Of a stretch of DNA of 64,000 nt, positions 10,401 to 20,023 are shown piece after piece. Under the pieces are notes generated by a model. It ran no database searches and was not told where the DNA came from. It saw nothing but the letters and a program-made list of their open reading frames with translations. How positions within the stretch are numbered: position 1 is the first letter of the stretch; each line of letters opens with the position of its first letter. The translations under genes were made by a program, and so were the position numbers. Source of the DNA: Spirogloea muscicola (taxonomy: Eukaryota; Streptophyta; Zygnematophyceae; Spirogloeales; Spirogloeaceae). The stretch lies in contig WELB01000089.1 in NCBI GenBank assembly GCA_009602725.1, forward strand, positions 204,391 to 268,390, in the 5' to 3' direction.

Positions 10401-11179
10401 TCCGCTGGAGCAAGCGCAGTGGTGACGGCCGCGGCGGCGAAGGTCTCCCACCGGAGTGCTCGTCCATCTTCGTGGAGCCAATGCTGTGGATGGAGGATGG
10501 TAAGCATGGCCCACCGTTTATTCCCCGATCAAATTCCTGATGCTGAGTCATGCTTTGGAAATGCAGATTCCCTCGCTCCGCCACCCTCTTCAGCAGACCC
10601 AGGTCCACAGTTTGGCAGCTCAGATTGCTATGCTAAGCTCTGTGTTCCCATCCGATTGTTACCGCTAGCCTGAGCTTTAGCTGCAATCCTTGGTGCTCTT
10701 TCAACTTGTGTTCAGAGTTGCAGCTAAGTACATACTATTTGACGTGCTGCACCAGGAACATAAGCAAGGAACCTTTTCAACTTCTGAGCCAAGTACTCTT
10801 TGTAGCACATGATCTCAGCCATAGGCTATGGCGCAAGGAAAGGTGTCTTTGCTGTGCGGCTTGAAAACCCCAAGTCTGCCGTCTGGCCTGTATTTTGGAT
10901 TGCTTCCCCCCCCCACTCTACAGACCTTACTGCAGGGGTGCAGCCCTGGCCAGCCGGCAAAGGCTCCCCTTGTCGCTACTGTTAAGCAACATGCACTGAT
11001 TGAGGTGTGGCCGGCCGGGTGCAGTGCAAGCAGGCGCAGCAGCGGGCAAGTTGAGCTGCGTAGCGTGCGGCGCTCGATTGGGGTCATTCAGCTGGGCCGG
11101 CGAGCAATGCAGCTGTGGCACATGGGTAGTGCCCGCATTCCAGCTCCACAAGAAGGCCACAGATGCTGCATTGGCCTGA
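7407..11179 (+). CDS. DUSP12: DUSP12/YVH1-like dual-specificity phosphatase with C-terminal zinc domain
   Basis: Spliced model: 7407-8059, 8297-8371, 8922-8974, 9174-9238, 9377-10499, 11043-11179. All junctions are GT-AG and in phase; 701 residues. Residues 4-35 (VRPGLYLSGY, HVLSVAA) and about 200-310 form a dual-specificity phosphatase fold with the CX5R loop HCQAGVSRS (Cys236, Arg242) and an upstream DDE holding the likely general acid. About 165 low-complexity Gly/Ala/Ser/Pro residues interrupt the fold. Residues from about 596 match the YVH1 zinc-binding domain: YRCRKCRR, ECSSIFVEPMLWM, then CVACGARLGSFSWAG and QCSCGTWVVPAFQLH. YVH1 family members act in late cytoplasmic maturation of 60S ribosomal subunits, and the zinc domain is the essential part in yeast. 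Intron 3 (8372-8921) is very C/T-rich. A single N at 7281 lies in the GC-rich 5' region. The start is the first ATG preceding the conserved VRPGLYLSG. Confidence 0.92.
8060..8296 (+). repeat. Intron 1 of the phosphatase gene: heptamer array and tRNA-like T-arm
   Basis: 8141-8172 holds four units of GGACATT. After a short spacer, units of the near-complementary GTCCATT follow to about 8200, giving an imperfect inverted array. At about 8075-8098 a GAGGGTTCGAATCCCCTC stretch matches a tRNA T-arm/B-box, with no recognisable 5' half of a tRNA. Confidence 0.6.
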
Positions 11180-12180
11180 CAGCCTGAGGTGCCGTGGTTG
11201 GGGAAGAAAGGCAGGAGGGCGTGAGGGGGTGGCGGCAGATGTCGTGCAGCAGCAGCAAGCAGCGGGAGGCAGATGGCGGTGGCTGTGGCGGCTGCTACAG
11301 CCGCGGTCGCGCAGCAGCCGCGTCTGCACCAGATCGTCAACTCGCTGCAATACATGGCCGCTGCTGCTGCTACTGCCACCACCTATCTCCCCTCTCCTCT
11401 GATTTTGACTACTACTTGGCTCATGGGTATTCATTTTGTGCACGGCAATGGCCCTGCAGGGGTGCAGATTTGCTACACTTAACGATCTTTTTGCTGCGAC
11501 ATCCAGTCACAGCTTGGACGGAGACAAGCATTCTGCTCGTGAAAGTGTCACATGGAAGCTCCCATTTGGTTGTGATTGCTTGGAAATATGTCTCCTGAAG
11601 GCACCAGTCTAGTCAATGCCAGCAGAAGTTGTGAGGTCGCATGCGGTTGGGCACGCAGACATATGTGTGTTGTCTAATACTATGTTGAGGTTTTCTCTAG
11701 TCATAGTGATCTACAAAGCTGACCTGGCTTGAGCGTTATAAGTGCATACTTGACTTTGGCTTAGTAATATGTCCTGGTGTGGATTCAGTCAAGGATGGGG
11801 CACCTCTTTCTGGTCAAGGTCGAGTTGACGCGCTCAACAAGACCTTGACAGTGCGGCAACGGGAAGGGGCCAACGCTCAGCATCAACAGATCAGCCAGAA
11901 GATCGTTACTGCACAACGAGTGGAAAAACCCATCAGAAAGGGCGCCTAAGTCAACACATGCATAGTGGGACGCAGGCATGCAGGTAGGCATTACAGGCAG
12001 TCACAGACCGACGCTAGTGCAAAAATCCCACGCTCGCATGGATTGGATCGCTGAGTCCACTTTGCGGACAAATGAAGGGCCAACCACTCCCGCGGACGGC
12101 CAAACGCTGGCCTGTCAGACTAGTCTCCTAGTCTTACTCTGCCATCACTTGGCATAGAATGAAGAAACAGCTCCTGCATT
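11180..12180. other. Unassigned intergenic DNA
   Basis: Downstream of the phosphatase stop I find no convincing ORF, RNA or repeat. 11200-11400 is CAG/CTG-rich, with simple alternating triplets and only short frames. Confidence 0.5.
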
Positions 12181-12185
12181 GTCAG

Positions 12186-12690
12186 GCCATGGCTGTGAGA
12201 GGCCAGCCCAAACAAATGCACAACGTTAGAAAGGGCCGGAAGGCGCCAGATTTCCCACACCTACTCTCTGTGACCTCTGCAAGATCACGCCCAACAATCT
12301 GTAGTCAGCAAGTGCAGGTAAGAATGATAAGAGGGGAAAGAGAAGCGCTTCGCAAAAGGGGTGAAGGCCGTGAAAGGGGAACTCTCTACACAATGAACAA
12401 AGGATCAAAATGCGCAAGCCACTTAGTCAAGGGAAGGGGAGCCCAAGTGAGAGACGTGCTCTTCTACAGAGTGGCCACTTGAGTCACTGTGTGTTGTAAC
12501 GCTTTCTCTGGCCCCTTTCGACTTGTGTCATTTCTTCATTGGGCTGGCCACTACAGCCATCGCCCTCTACTGGAAGCGTCTTCAGAGTGCGGTGGCTGAG
12601 CATGGCCAGCCCGAAAGAAGGTGGCTCCTTTAGAAAGAAAGCGCGGGCCAAATTGACTGGTGGCTGGGAGAGGCCAGCTGTCGTGCCTGC
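12186..12690. repeat. LINE-tail modules in both orientations
   Basis: Minus-oriented module at about 12186-12240 (GCTGTGAGAGGCCAGCCC). Plus module at about 12505-12590 (GGGCTGGCCACTACAGCC). Minus module at about 12610-12675, the GACTGGTGGCTGGGAGAGG subtype. The stretch 12240-12480 between them shows nothing else that I can identify. Confidence 0.6.
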
Positions 12691-12943
12691 CCGTAGAGCG
12701 CCCACTACGCGTCGTCGTCCAAACCTGTCACTCCACCTACAGACCAAGACTCTGCCTTACTAGCAGCAGCCTGCACCTGGTGTGGTGAAGCTTCTTGCCA
12801 TGTTCTTGGCATGCCTGCTGGCCTGGTAGTGAGGCCATGCAGTGCAGGCTGCTGCTGATCAGGCAGAGTCCTGGTCTGTAGATGGAGGAGTTCCAGGTGT
12901 GGGCGACGACGCATAGTGGGCGCTGTACGGGCAGGCACGACAG
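12678..12943. repeat. 266-bp foldback (long imperfect hairpin)
   Basis: Arms of about 100 bp (12678-12777 and 12842-12943) are inverted copies at roughly 85-90% identity. Examples are TCGTGCCTGCCCGTA against TACGGGCAGGCACGA, and CAGCAGCCTGCAC against GTGCAGGCTGCTG. The 65-bp spacer contains a smaller hairpin, TGCCA-TGTTCT-TGGCA. It has no coding capacity, so it is a MITE/foldback-like element or a structured fragment of a larger repeat. Confidence 0.65.
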
Positions 12944-12945
12944 CC

Positions 12946-13110
12946 GTCATGCCCGGGCGCGTAGCGTCGTCGTAGCGTCGGCTAGAGGGCAGCCGGGCGG
13001 GCCGGAGAGCCTTGGGGCGCCGGACGGCCGAGTGTCTGTACCTACTGCCTTGACCCCGGTTGGGCCTCGATGGGATCGGACGGCGGAGAGAGGCCATCTC
13101 TAGCAAGTCT
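12946..13110 (+). repeat. Two-copy repeat 'X', copy 1
   Basis: Begins GTCATGCCCGGGCGCGTAG immediately beside the foldback. Its sequence reappears inverted at 14512-14439 and 14240-14135. Both copies share the frame TAECLYL....REAIS with protein-level conservation, so it may be part of the coding region of an unidentified element. Confidence 0.6.
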
Positions 13111-13339
13111 CCTCCTCGGCAGAGATCCAATTTACACCTGGCCGGTCGGTCGCGGCCCTAGGGGTACGTGTTGCACTTTGTATGGACGTCCTGGGTCAGG
13201 AGTGCCAAAAGTAGGCCAAAACGAGGACAAATCGCGACCGACTGACCAAAATTGAATCGGCCCTCATCACTCTTTCCCTCAACCCAGCGTGGTCACCCGC
13301 GCCCGGGGATCTCTCACCGCTCCGGCCCCCTGGCTCTGG

Positions 13340-14025
13340 CCAGAAGAAAGTGCTCGCCCATTGAGAGAGCCCTCCTGACACATGGGGCGCTGGGCGCTCG
13401 GTGGCTCGAGCTGCTCACCCAGCTCGCCCGCCACACCATCGCCCGGCGCTTCCATGGAGAGCCGGTAGACTTCCCTGCAGCCGGGTCGCTGGCGCAAGTG
13501 TATCGAATGCGCCTGGCCGTCTCGCTGCAGAGGTCCATGGCCCGGGCGCTGCACCTTCGTGCCGGCAGAGCCCTCGCTGCTGCCTCTGGCTCTGGCCAGG
13601 GGACCCACTTCCAGGAGCCCAGCATCTCTGATCTGCGGCTGCTTAGCAGGGGTTACTGAGTGTCTCGTAGCTGCTTTGTTTCTGTTTCTTAGCGCTTCCC
13701 CTGGCCCCCTTCTCGTACTCTGTTCATTCTTTTTCGGGCTGGTTGTTGCAGCCCCTATTCTCAATGGGCGAGCACTTTCTTCCTGAGGGAGAGCTGACCC
13801 ACCTCGCTGCTGCCTCTGGCTCTGGCCAGAGAACCCACTTCCAGGAGCCTAGCATCTCTGATCTGCGGCTGCTTAGCAGGGGTTACTGAGTGATTCGTAG
13901 CTGCTTTGTTTCTTGGTGTGCTTGTTTTTCTTAGCACCTCCTGGCCTCCTTCTCGTACTCTGTTCATTCTTTTTTGGGCTGGCTTTTCCAGCCCCTATTC
14001 TCAATCGGCGAGCACTTTCTTCCCT
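13340..14025 (+). mobile_element. Two tandem LINE 3' ends
   Basis: 13371-13785 encodes HGALGARWLELLTQLARHTI through SISDLRLLSRGY, the stop (ending at 13659), then a 3' UTR ending in the hairpin and GAGCACTTTCTTC. A short minus-oriented tail lies at 13340-13367. A second, shorter copy (13800-14022) repeats the last coding residues and the UTR with a GGGCTGGCTTTTCCAGCCCC hairpin. 13481-13782 is nearly identical to 53334-53635. Confidence 0.85.
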
Positions 14026-14134
14026 GGCCACCCTAATCTGGAGCGCTGGCCTACTCGGGACGCGCGCCAAAGCCTCCGAGCCCTTGCCGGCGACTGCCGC
14101 AGCGGCCGCGCCAGGTCGCTCTCCAACGGGGGAC

Positions 14135-14512
14135 TTGCGGAGAGATGGCCTCTCTCTGCCGTCCGACCTCATCAAGGCCCAACCCCGTAAAGGAGGTCGT
14201 GGCAGTAGGCAGGTACAGACACTCGGCGTTCGGCGCCCCAAGAGAAGGAAGTGCTCGCCCATTGAGAAGGGGCTGGAAAAGCCAGCCCAAAAAAGAAAAC
14301 AGAGTACGAGAAGGGGGCCAGGGGAAGCGCTAAGAAAAGCAAGCACACAGAGAAACATAGCAGCTACGAATCACTCAGTACCTCTGCTAAGCAGCCGCAG
14401 GTCGGAGATGCTAGGCTCGTGGAAGTGGGTCCCCTGGCCGGCGCCCCACGGCTCTCCGGCCCGCCCGACTGCCCTCTAGCCGACATTACAACGACGCTAC
14501 GCGCCCGGGCAT
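14135..14512 (-). repeat. Two-copy repeat 'X', copy 2, split by a LINE insertion
   Basis: The inverted match to 12946-13110 is in two parts, 14512-14439 and 14240-14135. Between them 14241-14438 is a minus-oriented LINE 3' end (hairpin, UTR, coding end). It is flanked by the perfect 10-bp duplication CGGCGCCCCA at 14231-14240 and 14439-14448. Confidence 0.7.
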
Positions 14513-14597
14513 GACACAGCCCAACGGAATGGACAAGGTCTGAAGGATGGTGCAAAATGCAAGGTACTGAAGTTCTAAAGCGGCAGCAAGGGGACTC

Positions 14598-14760
14598 TCA
14601 GTAACCTCTAGTCAGTGGATGCAAGTTGTGATAGCTAGCAGGCGGGTAGACGTTGCCCTGCTGGAAGCCGGATGCCGAAAGGGCGCGAGGGCTGTGAAAG
14701 AGAGATGGACTCTTGCAGCCAGCCCAGAACGTGGACAAAGGGCCGGAAGGCGCCACACAG
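14598..14760 (-). mobile_element. Diverged LINE 3' end
   Basis: The minus frame ends SYHNLHPLTRGY and a stop at 14598, preceded by FQQGNVYPPA. It is joined upstream to a plus-strand-visible CAGCCAGCCC tail fragment. The terminal TRGY marks the same LINE clade in a more decayed subfamily. Confidence 0.6.
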
Positions 14761-14799
14761 TTATGCAATTTGAAAGATTGCATAGCTCCTGATGTGTCT

Positions 14800-15770
14800 A
14801 TGCTTGCTCCCACTCAACTCCTTCGCTGCACTCTCGCCAAGCCTCTAGTTGGTCCTCACCTTGCACGCTGCTTGCCACTGCTGGACTATTTGGCTGCACC
14901 TTCTCCTTCGATCAACATCTTCGCGACACCTTCGCTGCACCTTTGGTTTCTTTTCACTTTCGCTCTTCATTGTCCACGATCACATCTGACTTTGCAGGCA
15001 AGTGCTACCATCTCCATGATCATAATTTCTCGACATGGCTGCTTCCGGCGGCACTACTCTGGCGGCAGTGTCCGGCGACACTAATGCTACTCACCTGTCT
15101 GCGAATATCGAAAATAAACAGGTGATTAGCCCACCAGGGGCGTTTGATATTCCATTTCCAGCTGCGCTTGTCACCAAGTTTTCTGGCGAAAGCTTTTCAA
15201 CCTGGCAACGGAAGATTTCAAAGCATCTGCAGGATGGAAACATGTTTGGCATAGTTGATGGCACAGATGCAGAACCTTCTTCCGACGCATCAGGACTACT
15301 ATACTTGGATAAGGGAAATCAGAAGGTGATGGCTATGCTATCCCGTAATATTGATGATGGTCATTTGATCCACATCCAGAACCTTCCCACAGCCAAGCAG
15401 ATGTGGAACAACCTGAATGCAATCTATGACAACATATCACGAGCTTCCAATAATCAAAATCAGGACTTATCTATTGTACGACGATCAACTAGAACAAGAA
15501 AACCTGTCGTCCACTTTGGACAACTTGCCGAGGTATATTCTTCTTCTTCCAACGACAGTATGGATACACCTTTCAGCTTGCAAGCAGCTCTGAATTCTGC
15601 ACATGCAGAACAATGGAAGCAAGCAATTGCTGACGTGATGAACTCGCTACTAAAGAACAAAATGTGGAGAATAGAAAGTCTACCTGCAGGAAGGAGGGCA
15701 ATTGGAAACATTTGGGTCTTCAAACGATAAGCGGAATGCTGATGGAGGAGTAGACCAATGCAAGGCCACG
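14800..15770 (+). mobile_element. Copia (Ty1/Copia LTR) fossil fragment, plus arm
   Basis: A leader region is followed by a gag-like N-terminal part (TKFSGESFSTWQRK, MLSRNIDDGHL) and the beginning of the Copia reverse transcriptase part (EQWKQAIADVMNSL). It is shortened and cannot be autonomous. It meets a second copy tail to tail at about 15770. It has the same layout as its partner, so both descend from one shortened family member. No complete LTR is visible at its left end. Confidence 0.8.
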
Positions 15771-16835
15771 TTGGAGCAAAGGTTTCGTTGAAATCGATGT
15801 CTTCCTTTTCCTCACAACCATTTGCAACCAACCTGGCCTTGTATTTGTCTATTCCTCCATCAGCATTTTGCTCAACCTTGAAGACCCACTTATGTTCAAT
15901 TGCCCTCCTTCCTGCAGGTAAAGTTTCTAAATTTCCACGTTGTGTTTTGTAGTAGCGAGTTCATCTCGTCAGCAATTGCTTGCTTCCTTGATTCTGTATG
16001 TGCAGAACTCAGAGCTGCTTGCAGGCTGCAAGGTGTATCAATACTATCGTTGGAAGAAGAAGAAAGTACCTTGGCAATCTGTCTAAGTGGACAACAGGTT
16101 TTTTGTTCTAGTTGATCGTCGTACAGTTGACAAGTCCTGATTTTGGTTATTGGAAGCTCCTGATGTATTTTCATAGATTGCGTTCAGGTTGTCCATCATC
16201 TGCTTGGCTGTCGAAAGGTTCTGGATGTGGATCAGATGACCATCGTCAATATTAAGGGATAGCGTAGCCATCACCTGCTGAATTTCCCTTACCCAAGTAC
16301 AGTAGTCTTGATGCGTCGGAAGAGGTTCTGCATCTGTTCCATCAACTATGCCAAACAAATTCCTAGTCTGCAGATGCATTGAAATCTTCCATTGCCAGGT
16401 TGAGAAGCTTCGCCAGAAATTCTGGTGACGAGCGCAGCTGGAGATAAAATCTCAAACGCCCCTGGTGGGCCCATAACCTGTCTAGTTTCGAGATTCGCAG
16501 ACACGTTAGAAGTATTAGTGCCGCCGGACACAGAGCCGCCAGACGTAGTGCGGCCGGAAGAAGCCATGTCGAGGAATAATCATTATAGAGATGGTAGCAC
16601 TTGCCTGCAAAATGAGATGTAGTCGTGGACAATCAAAAGCGAAAGTGAAAACGAACCGGAGGTCCAGCAAAGGTGTAAAGACGATGTTGATCGAAGGCGA
16701 AGGCGCAGCCAGGAGTCCAGCAGGGGCAAGCAGCGTGCCGGTAAGGACAAACTAGAGGCTTGGCGAGAGTGCAGCGACGGAGTTGAGTGCGAGCAAGCAG
16801 TGCGCGAATATTGGAAATTTCAATAAACATTTCAA
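15770..16835 (-). mobile_element. Copia fossil fragment, minus arm
   Basis: On the minus strand it has the same leader, gag-like part (FGIVDGTDAEP, SLNIDDGHLIHIQNL) and start of the reverse transcriptase part (ending near FNETFAP) as the plus arm. Identity with the plus arm is high but not complete. It carries several breaks and is inactive. With the plus arm it forms a 2-kb inverted repeat with essentially no spacer. Confidence 0.8.
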
Positions 16836-16839
16836 GCAG

Positions 16840-17127
16840 TGGGGCTTTGTACCCTGAGGCAGATGCCCGGTCAGGGGCACAGCCAGTATGGAATAAAGCT
16901 GCCCTGGTGGCTGTCTTAGTGTGGGATTAAGGCAGTCTATCAGTATCGCGTCTATGTCAAAAAACAGACTGGTATTCGACTTGCCACCTCAAGTAGCCCC
17001 TCCATCTCCTCCGACCCCACAGAGCACTAGATTGGGTTTGCAGGTTGCCAAAGCCTGAGTTGGTGGGTCTCCTCCTTTACCTCAACAAAGGCCGGTGTCT
17101 GGCTAGCAATCCAACTCCCAAACTCCC
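16840..17127 (-). repeat. Possible Copia LTR shared by two fossil elements
   Basis: It lies between the RNase H end of one minus-strand Copia fossil (17363-18475) and the leader of another (15770-16835), where an LTR is expected. A purine-rich CAAGGGGGAG stretch, resembling a polypurine tract, lies at its right edge when read on the minus strand. I cannot define exact LTR ends, because no second copy is present for comparison. Confidence 0.4.
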
Positions 17128-17362
17128 CCTTGGAGAGTTTGGTGCCTTGCACCAGAAAGCTGGGCGAGCTCTAGTAGGTGGCAGAAGGGCTCCGTTCCTG
17201 GCATCTAGTATTCATGCATCGAGTAGTGACCTTTATGTTTTGACCCGTGGTTATTGAGCGGGTCAATCTGCTGTAGGTTATGTAGATTTTTAGATGTGCT
17301 TGCCTTTGTACCTGGCCATTTGGCCTACATTTCTTTAATACACGATCTCTCCTTGGAGAGTT
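17128..17362 (+). mobile_element. LINE 3' end inserted in the Copia fossil, 12-bp duplication
   Basis: The insert 17140-17350 is flanked by perfect CCTTGGAGAGTT copies (17128-17139 and 17351-17362). It encodes the last residues SSDLYVLTRGY and a stop, followed by the UTR of the second subfamily (GAGCGGGTCAATCTGCTG to TTAATACAC), the same subfamily as the U6 chimera and the insert at 59882. Confidence 0.85.
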
Positions 17363-18475
17363 GGGCCAGAACACCTCCCTGTGCTCTGCGGAACTCGAAT
17401 CTGATTTTAGGGATGGTTTTGGTATGGCCTCCTTGGCGACGTGCGTGGTTGCCATGTTTTCTGCTTCTCTTGACGACAGTGCCACAGTCGCCTGCTTCTT
17501 GCTGCTCCATGACACCGCACCTCCATTGAGCAGAAACATGTAGCCAGTTGTAGACCGTCTGTCCTCTAGATTACCACCCGAGTCCGAGTCAGTGTATCCA
17601 AGGAAAACATTGTTGATGCAACTGCCGAGACTGCATAGAAGGACTTTGTTATACAAGACTCAGCAGATCTACTGTGCCCCTCAGTTATTCCTTGATACGC
17701 TTAACTGCCATCCAGTGGGACAAACCAGGATTGGCCATATACTGACTGACTTGACTCACAGCTACAGCAATATCAGGACGAGTTCCTAACTTGATATACA
17801 TCAGACTCCCGACTGCTTGCTTGTAAGGTATGGATATCATGTCCTCCTGCGCTTGCTCCGTCTGTGGACAATCAAGCTTAGTAAGTCGAATACCTGAGTC
17901 CAGTGAAGTAAACATCGGCTTACAGTCCTGCATAGAACCTTTCCAGAACAGATTGTATGTAGTGAGTTTGGTCAATCTGTACTACTAAAGCACTACGATC
18001 TCGTACGACATGCATCCCTAGTATTTTCTTGACCTCTCACAAATCTGACATCTCAAATCTGAAGCAAGAAGCTGCTTGACCTTTCCGATCTCACCACTCT
18101 GCTTGCATAGTATCAGCATATCATCAACATACAGAGCAAGAATGAGTCTCTCATTACCTGACCCTCTTACATAAATGGTGTGTTCAGAATGACATCGACG
18201 AGATTCGTTCTGCAGGAAATACTGGTCGATACGCTGGTACCACGCCCTCGGCGCTTGCTTGAGGCCATATAGCGACTTCTGTAATCTGCAGACAAGACAT
18301 TCCTCCCCCTGCACAACTTCGCCCTCGGATTGTTGAATATATTTCTTCGTCTAATTCCCCATGCAGACATGCAGTACGAACATCCATCTGATGCATTTGT
18401 AGATCCAGACATGCACTGAGTGATAACAGCAGTCTCAAAGATGTCAATTTCAGCAATCCTCTCACAGCCACGAGT
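17363..18475 (-). mobile_element. Copia fossil: reverse transcriptase and RNase H parts
   Basis: Minus-strand frames carry Copia RT (LKQAPRAWYQRID, YVDDMLI), the RT C-terminal region (YKQAVGSLMYI, RPDIAVAVSQVSQYM) and RNase H (GYTDSDSGGNLEDRRSTTGY, VALSSREAE). Several breaks make it inactive. Its 3' side is interrupted by the LINE insertion at 17140 and continues toward the putative LTR. Confidence 0.85.
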
Positions 18476-18600
18476 CAACCCGGAAGCACTGTTCTGTTAT
18501 GCAACCCGAAAGGAGAGAGGCTCTTCCAGTAGAGGGCGGTGGCTGCGACTGGCCAGCCCAGAGAAAGACTGGACAACGTACGAAGGGGCCAGAAAGAAAG
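18470..18600. repeat. LINE-tail modules
   Basis: A plus tail fragment (CTCTCACAGCCACGAGTCAA) is followed by a minus module with GTGGCTGCGACTGGCCAGCCC and the GGACAA/GGGGCCAG flank. Confidence 0.55.
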
Positions 18601-18719
18601 AGAGAAGCCCAGAAGCCAAAAAGCCCGAGAGAAGTCAAGTCAAGCCAAGTCATGTGGAGTCAAGCAGTCCGCTCTTCTCGCTTGGCAAGTCCTCTTCTCG
18701 TGCTGAGAGCCGCACCTGC

Positions 18720-19230
18720 TCCAGCGCCGTGCTTGGAGGGCGTCGAGGTGTGATCCTTCGCAGCTGTGATTATTTGCCAGACCCGCGTGTGACGAATGCA
18801 ATCGTGGACACTTCCGGTGAGCAGCAAAGTCTGTTGTGCTGTCTGTTGTGAGCTATGAATAAGTGTCGACCTGTCTTCAGACCCAGTCATGAATGCTGTG
18901 ACTACAGGTTTCTGCTGGCAACGCCCACATGTGCAGCGAGTCGTCTACTGCCCTACCTTCGCCTGACCCGTATGCAATGTGTAGATTGTGGACACGCATG
19001 GTGAGCAGCCTTGCTGTCCTTTGTGGGCTGAAGTAATCTGCAGACCCGAGATCAGACTCTCATAGAGGTGTGGTTGGCTCTTGATCAGCATTGCTAACTC
19101 AGGCAAGTCATGACCTTGTGGTTGGAGACACCGCAACTCATTGCTTGTTGACGCCATTATTCTACCAATATTTTGAAAGTGCGATTCGGGCTTGTCATAG
19201 TGAGCGCTTAGGCGAGTAATAAGCAATCTC
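18720..19230 (-). mobile_element. Possible Copia gag-like fossil
   Basis: The minus frame 19226-18945 contains LAMLIKSQPHLYESLISGL, which resembles the UBN2-type gag segment of Copia elements. A diverged direct repeat of about 60 bp occurs at about 18800-18855 and 18975-19030 (TGGACAC....GTGAGCAGC). Decayed; family assignment is tentative. Confidence 0.4.
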
Positions 19231-20020
19231 CCTCAGAACATCTTTGGCTACTTTACACGATCACTCTGGTGAGGATTTTCGACCTGTATTACTGTGACCT
19301 GACCGAATGACATACATTGCCAACCTCTGACACTAGTCCACCTGTCTAATTTTTAAGGAGTAGCCAAAAGCTCCAGTATCCCATTGCGGCAGTCTAGGAA
19401 CTATTACTGTTCCTTGCAACTTCGTTTTCGGCTGGTGCTCCTGGCACTCGCCCTAGAGATACTCTTTCGGCTGCAAGCTAATCTGCCTTGCGGCTGCTGA
19501 CTTGGAGCACCCATTTCTTGTAGCCACTCTTTCATAGCAGTGTACTCTAGTAACTTTTGGCCCCTTCGGACCTTGGCCATTGCCTTTTGAGCTGGCCTTC
19601 TACTGCCGTCGTTCCCTTTCAAATCGTGCACTCACGTGTAGTCCAAGCAAGCACCACTTCTGTCATTGCTTGTGTGTAACCAGACAACTCTCTGCACAAG
19701 TCGGCGGATATTATCTGCTTTGCCATTTGGTTTGCTTGTTAGGTGATCGTATGCATCAGCGACTCTGCCTGTACAGGTCATTGATGTCAGCTGGCAATCA
19801 ACTTCCATCTCGTATGACACAGGTTGCTAAAGATGGGTCTGCGACCTGCCAATGCTTGACTGCTTGCATATTCACATGCAAGCGCTGCAGCAAAGCTGCA
19901 CAGAGCACCATGGGCAACGCCCTCATGGCAGCGAGCTATCAGGAGCAGCATGGCAGCTTGCGTAGTCAGCACTGGGGCTGTCCAAAAGAAGAAGATCCTC
20001 GCTGATGGAGCCTGCAGTGA
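19230..20020. other. Unassigned DNA between the Copia debris and prefoldin gene
   Basis: Apart from a decayed plus-oriented LINE-tail-like module at about 19555-19620 (GGCCCCTTCGGACCTTGGCC, GAGCTGGCC), I find no gene or repeat. Part of 19850-20020 is probably 3' UTR of the prefoldin gene. Confidence 0.45.
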
Positions 20021-20023
20021 CCA

